From an uncultured Bacteroidota bacterium (GTDB taxonomy: Bacteria; Bacteroidota; Bacteroidia; Bacteroidales; VadinHA17): a DNA stretch of 6,978 bases. Under the pieces are notes generated by a model that was not told the DNA's origin, did no database searches, and was given only the letters and a program-made list of their open reading frames with translations. How positions within the stretch are numbered: position 1 is the stretch's first letter; each line of letters opens with the position of its first letter. Location: NCBI GenBank assembly GCA_903865465.1, contig CAIPJU010000011.1:1-6978 (forward strand), in the 5' to 3' direction. This document shows positions 1 through 6,978 of the stretch, in pieces. Made by a program: the position numbers and the translations under genes.

Positions 1-2977
1 GACTACAGTCGGGGCTCTGACCGGTATTGACGGAAAGTTTGTCATTGCCGCTCCTGCAAATTCAAAGACCTTAGTCTTTAGTTTTATCGGTTTTAAAGCT
101 CAGGAGATTCCTCTGGCAGGTAAAACCAGGGTTGATGTCAAACTTGAACAGGATATGTTCAAGGTTGATGAAGTTGTAGTTGTTGCCTATGGTACCCAGC
201 AAAAAAGGGATGTAACAGGCACTGTTGCTTCTGTTAAGGGTGATGCTATCAAATCGATTCCTGTTCAGAGTTTTGACCAGGCTCTCCAGGGCAAAGCTGC
301 AGGAGTATCTGTTACGCTGCCCAGCGGTGTTCTTAATAACCCGCCAGTGATCAGGATCAGGGGTTATAACTCGATCTCAGGAAGTTCTTCTCCCCTCGTA
401 GTTGTTGATGGTGTTCCGATTGCTACCGGTAACTTCGGCGGAACTGCTGCTTACAATGCTTTGTCCGACATCAATCCTTCTGATATCGCCTCTATGGACA
501 TTCTAAAGGATGCTTCTGCTACTGCTCTTTACGGTTCACGTGCAGCAAACGGTGTAATACTTATTACAACCAAACACGGATCGGGTGCAAAAACAAAAGT
601 CACCTATGATGGTTATGTAGGTGTTACCCAACCAGTTCACATCTTTAAAGTAATGAACGCTGCTCAGTATATTGAGGAAAAGAACGTTGCAAGGGTTAAC
701 TATCTCGGTGCCGGAGCTGCACCTATCACCCAGCTTACTGATGCTAACGGGAAACCAATTGATACTAATTGGGCTGACCAGGTTTATCATACGGGTGTTC
801 AGCATAACCATGCTCTTACCATTTCTGGTTCAACGCCTACTACCAGCTATTACCTTTCTGTTGGCTATTCCGACCAGCAGGGTATGGTTCAGACAAATAC
901 CTTCACAAGGAAAAATGCCAGGCTCAATATCGATCATAAGCTGAACAAGTATATTAAGATTGGTGCAAATATTGGATATACAAATGGTTATAACAAATCG
1001 CCTCAGGCAGGCGCAGACTTCACTACTGCTGCCGCTGCACGTCTTGCTTTTGTTTTACCTCCAATATTGCCTATTTATAAAAATGACGGGACCTGGAACC
1101 TGGATGGAGCAGGACTCGGAAATTTGGGTGAACCATTGGGGAGCATCGGTTACCCCAATGCCCGGTATGTTATCCAGCATAATAAATTTACTACCTCGAC
1201 CGACAGAATACTTACCACTCTTTATGCCATTGTTACTCCGTTTAAAGGTCTGGAACTTAAGACACAGTACGGGTTGGATAACCTGACAGCTGAACAGACA
1301 CAGTATTTAGACCCTTTGAATGGTGACGGTCAGTCGACTAATGGTGAAGTGTGGGCCAACAACAGGAAATTCAGCAGGTGGAACTGGTCTAATACTGCAA
1401 ATTATTCAGTTTCACTCTCTGATAAATACAATATCGGTCTTTTAGCAGGTATTGAGGAACAACGTTCGACAGATTCCAACTGGACCGGTGAAAAATATAA
1501 TGTCAATGACCCCTTCTTTAATACCTATCAGGGTTCCTGGGGAGCTTCATATATTGGTGGTGGAGGCAGTTCTGAGAACTTCTACATCTCATATTTCGGT
1601 CGTGCAACCTTTAATTATAACAGGAAATACTATCTCGAGGGAAGTATTCGCCGCGATGGTTTCTCAGGTCTGGCTACAGGTAAAAAATATGGAACATTCT
1701 GGGGCGCATCAGTAATGTGGGATGCATCCAAAGAAAACTTTATGCCCGACGCGATTAAAAATCTCTTTTCTGATATACGTCTGAAAGGAAGCTTTGGACG
1801 CGTAGGTAACATTTCTGCAGTTGGTGATTATAGTTCATTGTTCCTTTATGGGTCGGGACTTTATGCAAATTCTGCAACACTTGCCTTCACACAGGCAGGT
1901 AACGCCGACCTGAAATGGGAGACAAGCGACAAATATGATGCCGGCCTCAGTTTTAGCATTTTGAAGGACAGGATCCAGGCTGAAGTAAGTTACTATTACA
2001 ACAATGTAAATGGCCTTGTTCTTGCCGTTCCCCAGGCGCCGTCAAAAGGTATTCCCGGGAACTCAATTTCGGCAAACGTAGGCTCTATGTACAATACAGG
2101 CGCTGAAATATCAGTTACTTCCTATAACATCTCCAAACCAAATTTATCATGGACAACCACATTGACGCTCAGTACCCTGAAAAACAGGGTAACCGCCCTT
2201 GCATCGGGAGTGGATCAGATCTGGGGTTATACCGGAGGTCTTGAACTTACAAATAAGACTGTTGTTGGTAAACCTGTCGGGGGTTTATTTCTTGTAGAGA
2301 CACGCGGTGTTGATCCTCAGACCGGAAGAAGAATTTTTGTAAATGCTGCAGGAAAAGAGGTTGAATACTATTTTGAGAAGTCAGGACACCAGTGGCAATA
2401 CAAAGATGGATCAGGTGATGCACCTGCTATTTCGCAGGCGCAAGATGGAAAAATAATGGGATCTGCTATTCCGAAAATATTTGGCGGGTTTGATAACAAC
2501 CTTACATTCCATGGTTTAGATTTTGGACTTAACCTGACTTATGCTTTTGGATTCGATATCTATAACGGTACAAAAGCTGGATTGGCAGACCAGAGATGGT
2601 GGAATAACTCTTTGGAAGTATATAATACGTACTGGAAACAACCAGGAGACGTAACCGACATTGCAAAACCTTTCTGGGGTGATCGTTACTCAAACGGACA
2701 CAGTAATATTCCAATATCACGCTGCCTTGAAAAAGGAGATTATGTTAAAGTCAGGAGCCTTTCAGTTGGTTATACTTTCAAAAAACTTCCGGCTATTACC
2801 AATATCGAAAGCATAAGGCTTTATGCCCAGGTATTCAACCTTCATACCTTCACAAAGTATACAGGTTCTGACCCGGAAATTTCCAGTAACAATGACACCA
2901 ACGTTTCTCCCGGTGTTGACAGGAACTCAGCTCCGCAGGCCAGAACTTATACAATGGGCTTAAGCATCAATTTTTAA
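1..2977 (+). CDS. SusC-like TonB-dependent outer-membrane receptor (5' end cut by window)
   Basis: This is the transport half of a SusCD system: a 22-strand outer-membrane barrel that imports oligomers using TonB energy. The frame is open from base 2, giving 991 visible residues; the start codon, signal peptide and first part of the N-terminal domain lie outside the window. An internal ATG at 155 is not the true start, because the coding sequence before it reads as the second half of a carboxypeptidase-D regulatory-like domain (visible residues 1-51, with GIDGKFVI and FSFIGFKAQE). Next come the SusC TonB-box region VDEVVVVAYGTQ (about 55-66), then the plug (about 85-195) with LQGKAAGV, PVIRIRGYNSISG, PLVVVDGVPI and DILKDASATALYGSRAANG. 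The rest is barrel, with PKIFGGFDNN and KVRSLSVGYTF, ending in the aromatic terminus GLSINF expected for BAM insertion. The plug motifs are intact and no frameshift is seen. Whether an STN signalling domain precedes the visible part is unknown. Family assignment is very secure; the substrate is not known. Confidence 0.96.
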   Translation, partial: TTVGALTGIDGKFVIAAPANSKTLVFSFIGFKAQEIPLAGKTRVDVKLEQDMFKVDEVVVVAYGTQQKRDVTGTVASVKGDAIKSIPVQSFDQALQGKAAGVSVTLPSGVLNNPPVIRIRGYNSISGSSSPLVVVDGVPIATGNFGGTAAYNALSDINPSDIASMDILKDASATALYGSRAANGVILITTKHGSGAKTKVTYDGYVGVTQPVHIFKVMNAAQYIEEKNVARVNYLGAGAAPITQLTDANGKPIDTNWADQVYHTGVQHNHALTISGSTPTTSYYLSVGYSDQQGMVQTNTFTRKNARLNIDHKLNKYIKIGANIGYTNGYNKSPQAGADFTTAAAARLAFVLPPILPIYKNDGTWNLDGAGLGNLGEPLGSIGYPNARYVIQHNKFTTSTDRILTTLYAIVTPFKGLELKTQYGLDNLTAEQTQYLDPLNGDGQSTNGEVWANNRKFSRWNWSNTANYSVSLSDKYNIGLLAGIEEQRSTDSNWTGEKYNVNDPFFNTYQGSWGASYIGGGGSSENFYISYFGRATFNYNRKYYLEGSIRRDGFSGLATGKKYGTFWGASVMWDASKENFMPDAIKNLFSDIRLKGSFGRVGNISAVGDYSSLFLYGSGLYANSATLAFTQAGNADLKWETSDKYDAGLSFSILKDRIQAEVSYYYNNVNGLVLAVPQAPSKGIPGNSISANVGSMYNTGAEISVTSYNISKPNLSWTTTLTLSTLKNRVTALASGVDQIWGYTGGLELTNKTVVGKPVGGLFLVETRGVDPQTGRRIFVNAAGKEVEYYFEKSGHQWQYKDGSGDAPAISQAQDGKIMGSAIPKIFGGFDNNLTFHGLDFGLNLTYAFGFDIYNGTKAGLADQRWWNNSLEVYNTYWKQPGDVTDIAKPFWGDRYSNGHSNIPISRCLEKGDYVKVRSLSVGYTFKKLPAITNIESIRLYAQVFNLHTFTKYTGSDPEISSNNDTNVSPGVDRNSAPQARTYTMGLSINF

Positions 2978-2990
2978 TTAAAAAAACGAA

Positions 2991-4463
2991 ATGAATATGA
3001 GAAAATTATTAAAAATATCAGCAGCATTTCTGTTGTTGCTGACCGGTGGATGCACCAAGGATTATCTCAACCCGGTTCCTACAACTTCACTTTCCGATCT
3101 GTCAGTGTTTGATAATAAAGACAGGGTTGTTGCCCAGGTAAACGGAATGTATACTGCTATGAAAAGTGGCAATTTCCTTGGAGGCCGATATGAAGCCATT
3201 GGCGATTTGAGAGGTGATAACTGGATTCCCGAGAGCAATAATGTTGTTACACTTTTTTCAGTATGGCAACAGAATGTTGTTGCTGGCAGCAATGAAGTAC
3301 AGGACACATGGGGCAGCGCTTATGCTGCTATAAATGTGGTCAATGTATTCATGGATGGTCTGAAAACAAACTGGGATGGCGGAAAACTGAAGAGTATGAT
3401 CACTCAGGCCGAATATGACCAGTTCACAAGTGAAGCGCTTACTCTTCGTGCTTTGTGTTATTTCAACCTTGTACGCTTATATGGAAAGCCATATATCATG
3501 AACGCGGGCGCAAATCCAGGCCTGCCTCTCAGGCTAAAAGCTGAAAAAGCAGCAGGTGGGAATGAACTTGCACTGAGTACTGTCGCTGAAGTCTATGCAC
3601 AGATATTGGCTGACCTTAATGCAGCCGAACCTCTGTCTGTTTCTACCTATGGTGATGACTATCTGAACACTACAAGAATTCATAAGAACTCAATTATCGC
3701 CCTCAAAGTACGGGTTCTTCTTTCACAGGGTGACTGGGCAGGAGTTGTCACAGAGTCTGCTAAGCTTGTTCCTGGAAATGCTCCATTCGTTGCACCTTCA
3801 GGCGTTGATAATACCCTTAGTTCTGACTGGAATGCAATATTTACAGCAAACACTACCAAAGAATCGATATTCTCTCTGCCAAATACACCAACGAACAACG
3901 GTGGTGTTCAGAGTGCCATTACATGGTATTTTAGCTCAGAGTCTGGTGAATCCTATTACCTTGATAGTTCAAGTCCTGTTTATGCTGCAATGGATCCGAC
4001 AGATGTCAGGAGAAGCAGTATGACCAAGGTTGCTGGTGATCCTGATAAGTATTTCATAAGTAAATACACCGACCTGACAGGTTTATCAGACTGGAGTCCT
4101 ATTCTTAGATATTCTGAGGTCCTGCTCAGCCGTGCCGAAGCTCTTGCACGTAGCGGAGGCAGCGTTTCTCAGGCAGCTGTTGATCTTCTGAACGCTGTAA
4201 GGACACGTTCATTCGCCGGAGGAGCATACACACTTGCAAGTTTTGCAACTGTCCAGGATTTCTATAATGCCTGTCTTAAGGAAAGAGACTTCGAATTCCT
4301 TGGTGAAGGTATGCGTTCTTTCGACCTGATGAGACTCGGATTGGATATCCCGGGAAAAGATGGTCTTATTCAGGGGAAAGTAGATCCTATCCCTACAACC
4401 AGCACAATATACTCCTGGCCCATACCTGATTCTGAAACAAGTATGAACAGTCTGGCTCATTAA
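2991..4463 (+). CDS. SusD/RagB-like surface lipoprotein, substrate-binding lid of the SusC partner
   Basis: This is the 490-residue substrate-binding lipoprotein that caps the upstream SusC barrel. The N-terminus is a lipoprotein signal: charged MRKLLK, a hydrophobic core, and lipobox LTGGC with Cys21 as the lipidated residue. It is followed by TKDYLNPVPTTSLSD, a typical mature SusD start; the Lys-Asp just after the Cys resembles a Bacteroidota surface-export signal (inference). Family landmarks are the helical TPR-like stretch EALTLRALCYFNLVRLYG (148-165), RYSEVLLSRAEALARSGG (383-400, the RagB/SusD C-terminal domain), LLNAVRTRSF (399 onward region) and ERDFEFLGEGMRSFDLMRLG (431-450). Length is at the short end of the family, and the C-terminus stops soon after the WPIPDSE motif. 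The gene begins 13 bases after the susC-like stop and is surely co-transcribed with it. ATG at 2991 has an A-rich leader; ATG at 2997, two codons later, is an equally possible start and leaves the signal peptide intact. The ligand cannot be deduced. Confidence 0.95.
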   Translation: MNMRKLLKISAAFLLLLTGGCTKDYLNPVPTTSLSDLSVFDNKDRVVAQVNGMYTAMKSGNFLGGRYEAIGDLRGDNWIPESNNVVTLFSVWQQNVVAGSNEVQDTWGSAYAAINVVNVFMDGLKTNWDGGKLKSMITQAEYDQFTSEALTLRALCYFNLVRLYGKPYIMNAGANPGLPLRLKAEKAAGGNELALSTVAEVYAQILADLNAAEPLSVSTYGDDYLNTTRIHKNSIIALKVRVLLSQGDWAGVVTESAKLVPGNAPFVAPSGVDNTLSSDWNAIFTANTTKESIFSLPNTPTNNGGVQSAITWYFSSESGESYYLDSSSPVYAAMDPTDVRRSSMTKVAGDPDKYFISKYTDLTGLSDWSPILRYSEVLLSRAEALARSGGSVSQAAVDLLNAVRTRSFAGGAYTLASFATVQDFYNACLKERDFEFLGEGMRSFDLMRLGLDIPGKDGLIQGKVDPIPTTSTIYSWPIPDSETSMNSLAH

Positions 4464-4490
4464 TGGCAAAGGCTTGGTTTTAAATCATTT

Positions 4491-4523
4491 AAAAAGGCTG
4501 ACTCGAAAGAGCAGCCTTTTTTT
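4491..4523 (+). terminator. Intrinsic terminator of the susC/susD-like operon, possibly bidirectional
   Basis: A perfect 10-bp stem, AAAAAGGCTG (4491-4500) with CAGCCTTTTT (4512-4521), is topped, after one unpaired A at 4501, by a 3-bp stem CTC/GAG closing a GAAA tetraloop (4505-4508). A run of seven T ends at 4523. It lies 28 bases after the susD-like stop. Because the stem is A/T-flanked on both sides, the complementary strand also reads as a hairpin ending in five T, so it may also stop transcription from the convergent peptidase gene; this is inference and weaker, since those T bases all belong to the stem. Confidence 0.88.
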
Positions 4524-4604
4524 ATATCTAATAAACTGTATTAAATAAATAATTGAGCTTTTATACTCAGGCAAACAGTAAGCTGTTCACAATTCTTAAT
4601 ATAA

Positions 4605-5366
4605 TCAGATGATCCTTTTTATCATCCTCAGATGATGGGAATATGTCCCGGTGTCCTGCCTGTAAATACCCTGGTGGTCAATTGAATCAATCCTGACCCT
4701 TCCTGAGGCATGTATGACAAGTCCACGGGAGATTATCATACCAACATGAGATATCCTGCCCCTGTCGTTATCGAAGAAGACAAGGTCGCCCGCCTCCGAC
4801 GAATCGATGAAATCAATACTGTTGCCTGCATCAGCCTGTAAATTACTATCGCGGGGTATGGTTATTCCGTGTATCTTATAAATAAGCTGCGTAAATCCGG
4901 AACAATCAATGCCCGAAGGAATCCTTCCTCCCCATATGTAAGGACTGTTAATGAACTTTATAGCAGTATCAGGCATGGAATCGGATACAGTGACAAATCC
5001 TGCACCAAAATCAGAAGCTGCATGATATGTATTCTTTCCTGCTGTAAATGTTTTATTATTAAAGTCAGGATTAAAGATTTCGCATCCGGCTTCGAGGATT
5101 AGCGGAGTTTTGTCTTTTTTAGTACACGGAAGTGTCCTGTTAAGAACAAATCCCTTACTATCATCTACATCTTCAGAATGATTTAGGTGATTCCGGTCAA
5201 TCCATCCTTCATATTTGTCAAATAAGCCCTGAATCTTTAACCAACTGCCCGAACGGCCTGTAATAATATATTTCTCTCCGAAAAGTACCTGGCTCAGCAT
5301 CTCCGACTTGTGCGAAGGGGTCTGTCGCAGTGGTACAAAAACATTCTCACATATATATCGCTCCAT
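4605..5366 (-). CDS. SH3b-NlpC/P60 cysteine peptidase (C40), YkfC-like muropeptide endopeptidase
   Basis: Family knowledge: such proteins cut the gamma-D-Glu to diamino-acid bond of peptidoglycan stem peptides. The 253-residue protein has an N-terminal bacterial SH3 domain (about 5-62, with PLRQTPSHKSEMLSQVLFGE and EGWIDRNHL), a second SH3-like segment (about 70-125), and a C-terminal NlpC/P60 domain (about 130-253). The catalytic triad is visible: Cys155 in GIDCSGFTQ, His207 in RISHVGMI and His219 in VIHASG, preceded by the family's PYIWGGR at 142-148. No signal peptide, lipobox or membrane segment is present, so it should be cytoplasmic and act on recycled, already released peptides as YkfC does (inference from the SH3b-SH3b-NlpC layout). 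ATG at 5366 is preferred as start. An in-frame TTG at 5384 would add six residues but lies inside a promoter -7 match. The gene converges with the Sus operon and diverges from the HD phosphodiesterase. The family is certain; the exact substrate is not. Confidence 0.93.
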   Translation of the reverse strand: MERYICENVFVPLRQTPSHKSEMLSQVLFGEKYIITGRSGSWLKIQGLFDKYEGWIDRNHLNHSEDVDDSKGFVLNRTLPCTKKDKTPLILEAGCEIFNPDFNNKTFTAGKNTYHAASDFGAGFVTVSDSMPDTAIKFINSPYIWGGRIPSGIDCSGFTQLIYKIHGITIPRDSNLQADAGNSIDFIDSSEAGDLVFFDNDRGRISHVGMIISRGLVIHASGRVRIDSIDHQGIYRQDTGTYSHHLRMIKRII

Positions 5367-5381
5367 TCTTATATATTTTTT

Positions 5382-5389
5382 CAAAATTA
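5382..5389 (-). promoter_or_regulatory. Candidate Bacteroidota -7 promoter box for the NlpC/P60 gene
   Basis: Read on the minus strand, the sequence is TAATTTTG, a full match to the Bacteroidota primary-sigma -7 element TAnnTTTG. Transcription would start near 5375-5378, leaving a very short A/T-rich leader before ATG at 5366. No clear TTTG or TTG element is seen at the usual distance of about 19-20 bases upstream, so the call rests on one half of the promoter and on its position. Confidence 0.5.
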
Positions 5390-5415
5390 GTAAATATCCG
5401 CTATCCTGAGCCTGT

Positions 5416-5465
5416 TGTTATGATTTGAAGAAGATGTAGCAGACTTTGCCGTCATAACATCTGCT
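5416..5465. repeat. Overlapping inverted repeats in the divergent intergenic region
   Basis: Three inverted repeats share this 50-base segment. TGTTATGA (5416-5423) pairs with TCATAACA (5452-5459). AGATGT (5432-5437) pairs with ACATCT (5457-5462). AGCAGA (5438-5443) pairs with TCTGCT (5460-5465). The right arms overlap, so the pairings are mutually exclusive. The segment lies upstream of both candidate -7 boxes. It could be an operator region, a small structured RNA, or chance; there is no T-run making it a terminator. Confidence 0.3.
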
Positions 5466-5493
5466 TTCCATAAAAAAGCTTATAAAATATGGT

Positions 5494-5501
5494 TATTTTT
5501 G
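5494..5501 (+). promoter_or_regulatory. Candidate Bacteroidota -7 promoter box for the HD phosphodiesterase gene
   Basis: TATTTTTG matches the TAnnTTTG -7 element. Its position predicts a transcription start near 5505-5508 and a leader of about 50 bases before the ATG at 5556. There is no convincing -33 TTTG at the standard spacing; the nearest T-rich tract (5465-5467) is a few bases too far upstream. The leader shows only a weak purine stretch (GACGGAAAAA) ahead of the ATG, as is usual in this phylum. Confidence 0.5.
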
Positions 5502-5555
5502 CGCTTATATCAATCCGGTGCAAATTTAATTATCCCTTTTTAACAAGACGGAAAA

Positions 5556-6947
5556 ATGTCCCTATTTGAGCGCTTACAACTTCCTTTGAATAAAAATGTC
5601 AGTAATTTTCTGTTTTTCATTTTAAGTATACTGATAGTCTCATCGGTATGGTTGAAAGGGAATTCCCATACCTTGCCGGTAATTGCAGGCTGTTTTATTC
5701 TTGTATCTTCATGTTACCTTGTTCTTTATTTTTTTCTCTCTCATTTTCGCCCTGAAGTACTGAAGGTGAGCCGGAAGATTTTTTTTATTATTATTACTAT
5801 TCTTTCATTTATTCTGCTCACTGTTTTCGTTCAGGCCCTTCCCGATGACCATCTTCTATTTCTGATCCCCTTTGCCATCGTACCTGTAGTCATCAGGACT
5901 TTCTATGATGCCAGGCTGGCAGTATTCACAATGCTCACAACATTAATCCTGTCAGGATTTCTTGTTCCTGAACCGTTTGAATTTGTCTTCCTGAATTTCA
6001 TAACCGGAATGGTGGCTATCTTTTCTTTGACTAATATGTATCACCGAAGCAGGCTTTTTATAACTTCACTGCTGGTATTCGTAAGTTATTCAGTTATTTA
6101 TACGGGACTAAACCTTGTTCATTACGGAAATTTGAGTAATGTAACATGGATCAGCTTTGTGATCTTTGCTGTGAATGGCTTGTTGGTGCTTTCCAGTTAT
6201 CCTCTGATTTTTATTTTCGAAACCAGGTTTTATTTCCTGTCAGATGCTACGCTGTTGGAACTCGCCGACACCAATCAGCCATTACTCAGAAAACTGTCAG
6301 AGCAGGCACCTGGCACATTTCAGCATTCGCTTCAGGTTGCCCATCTTTCGGAGGAGGCAGCCAGAATAATAGGAGCCAATGCACTGATGGTCAGGGCCGG
6401 GGCGCTGTATCATGATATTGGAAAAATAGCCGGACCTTCATATTTTGTTGAAAACAAATCGGATAATAAAAATCCACATGATCATCTTGAACCTGAAGAG
6501 AGTGCAAAACTAATAATTAATCATGTCAGCAGCGGGGTTATTCTTGCAAAGAACTACAAGCTTCCAGTGCAGATTATCGATTTCATAAGGACACATCAGG
6601 GGACTGCTGTGGCCTATTATTTTTATAAGAAGTATACTGATCTGCATCCCTGGGATACAAGCAGGGAAAATGAATTTACCTATCCCGGGCCGAAGCCATT
6701 TTCGAAAGAGACAGCTATTGTCATGATGGCCGATTCGGTGGAAGCTGCATCGCGAAGTCTGGAGACCTATAGCGAGTATAATATAAGCGATCTGGTCGAC
6801 AGGATAATCTCAGTTCAGGAGCATGATGGTCAGCTATCAGAGTCGCCCCTTACCTTTAAAGAGATTTCAGCAATTAAAGAGATCTTCAAAAAGAGACTCC
6901 AGAGCATTTACCATGCGAGGATTGTCTATCCTGAACGAAAATCATGA
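5556..6947 (+). CDS. PgpH-like 7TM-HD membrane phosphodiesterase (cyclic di-AMP), lacking the usual ectodomain
   Basis: Family knowledge: PgpH-type enzymes hydrolyse the second messenger cyclic di-AMP to pApA at the cytoplasmic face of the inner membrane. The 463-residue protein has about eight hydrophobic segments (roughly 17-33, 40-60, 74-95, 100-117, 120-137, 141-161, 167-188, 198-222), then a cytoplasmic HD domain (about 235-455). Seen motifs are TNQPLLRKLSEQAPGTFQHS with His257, YHDIGK with His286-Asp287, NPHDHLEPEESA (306-317), His323, THQGT with His347, YPGPKPFSKE (376-385) and MADSVEAASR with Asp393. These are the expected metal ligands in the right order, except that the second residue of the usual HH pair is Gln348. 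Typical relatives carry a large extracellular 7TMR-HDED domain after the first membrane helix; here only about six residues separate helices 1 and 2. The start is supported by an in-frame TAA at 5541. The gene diverges from the NlpC/P60 gene. Family is secure; substrate is inferred from homology. Confidence 0.92.
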   Translation: MSLFERLQLPLNKNVSNFLFFILSILIVSSVWLKGNSHTLPVIAGCFILVSSCYLVLYFFLSHFRPEVLKVSRKIFFIIITILSFILLTVFVQALPDDHLLFLIPFAIVPVVIRTFYDARLAVFTMLTTLILSGFLVPEPFEFVFLNFITGMVAIFSLTNMYHRSRLFITSLLVFVSYSVIYTGLNLVHYGNLSNVTWISFVIFAVNGLLVLSSYPLIFIFETRFYFLSDATLLELADTNQPLLRKLSEQAPGTFQHSLQVAHLSEEAARIIGANALMVRAGALYHDIGKIAGPSYFVENKSDNKNPHDHLEPEESAKLIINHVSSGVILAKNYKLPVQIIDFIRTHQGTAVAYYFYKKYTDLHPWDTSRENEFTYPGPKPFSKETAIVMMADSVEAASRSLETYSEYNISDLVDRIISVQEHDGQLSESPLTFKEISAIKEIFKKRLQSIYHARIVYPERKS

Positions 6948-6978
6948 ATGACTAACGTACATCAATAAGCTCAGCATC

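Noticed and set aside
155..2977. ATG at 155 as the start of the SusC-like protein.
   Set aside because: The same frame is open to base 2 and encodes a recognisable carboxypeptidase-D regulatory-like domain segment, so the gene continues beyond the left edge. The ATG would also sit right at the TonB box and give no signal peptide.
536..4469. Several open frames of 60-108 codons on both strands inside the susC-like and susD-like genes.
   Set aside because: They overlap two securely identified genes, show no protein-family motifs, and have compositions typical of out-of-frame translation.
4574..4587. A small hairpin, AACAG-TAAG-CTGTT, 18-31 bases beyond the stop of the NlpC/P60 gene, considered as its terminator.
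   Set aside because: Only five base pairs and no T-run follow on the minus strand. The hairpin at 4491-4523 is far stronger.
4869..5102. A 77-codon plus-strand open frame antisense to the NlpC/P60 gene.
   Set aside because: It lies entirely within the peptidase gene opposite the catalytic domain, has no recognisable motif, and is best explained as a shadow.
5419..5427. TATGATTTG as a further -7 promoter element upstream of the HD gene.
   Set aside because: Three rather than two bases separate TA from TTTG, so it does not fit TAnnTTTG. It is also far from the start codon.
6952..6978. On the minus strand the last bases read as eight codons (DAELIDVR) followed by TAG, which could be the 3' end of a gene convergent with the HD phosphodiesterase.
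   Set aside because: Eight open codons arise easily by chance, and a second minus-strand frame is also open here. The window ends before any family feature is visible.

Overview
The window is chromosomal-looking DNA from a member of the phylum Bacteroidota, most likely a Bacteroidales-type organism. The evidence is a SusC/SusD outer-membrane pair, which is essentially restricted to that phylum, A-rich leaders with little Shine-Dalgarno sequence, and two matches to the Bacteroidota -7 promoter element TAnnTTTG. The genus cannot be read from the sequence. Base composition is moderately AT-rich and looks even across the window. No RNA gene, CRISPR array, insertion sequence or integrase is visible.

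Left half (1-4523, plus strand): a SusC-type TonB-dependent receptor, cut at its N-terminus by the window edge, is followed 13 bases later by a SusD-type surface lipoprotein. Together they form a lidded outer-membrane importer for an oligosaccharide or other oligomer. A strong GAAA-tetraloop hairpin with a T-run closes the unit just after the susD-like gene. No degradative enzyme follows, so the substrate cannot be inferred from this side.

Middle (4605-5366, minus strand): a gene convergent with the Sus pair encodes a signal-less SH3b plus NlpC/P60 cysteine peptidase of the YkfC-like muropeptide-recycling kind. Its best start is ATG at 5366. An upstream in-frame TTG falls inside a -7 promoter match.

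Right half (5556-6947, plus strand): transcribed divergently from the peptidase is a membrane-anchored HD-domain phosphodiesterase of the PgpH (7TM-HD) family, which degrades cyclic di-AMP. It appears to lack the large extracellular domain (7TMR-HDED) usual for the family: about six residues separate the first two membrane segments. The roughly 190-base divergent region carries one good -7 box in each direction and a set of overlapping inverted repeats.

The most interesting points are the ectodomain-less PgpH-like enzyme with a Gln in its second histidine motif, and its divergent pairing with a muropeptide-recycling peptidase. I did not find a clearly new multi-gene system; the Sus pair is ordinary for the phylum.
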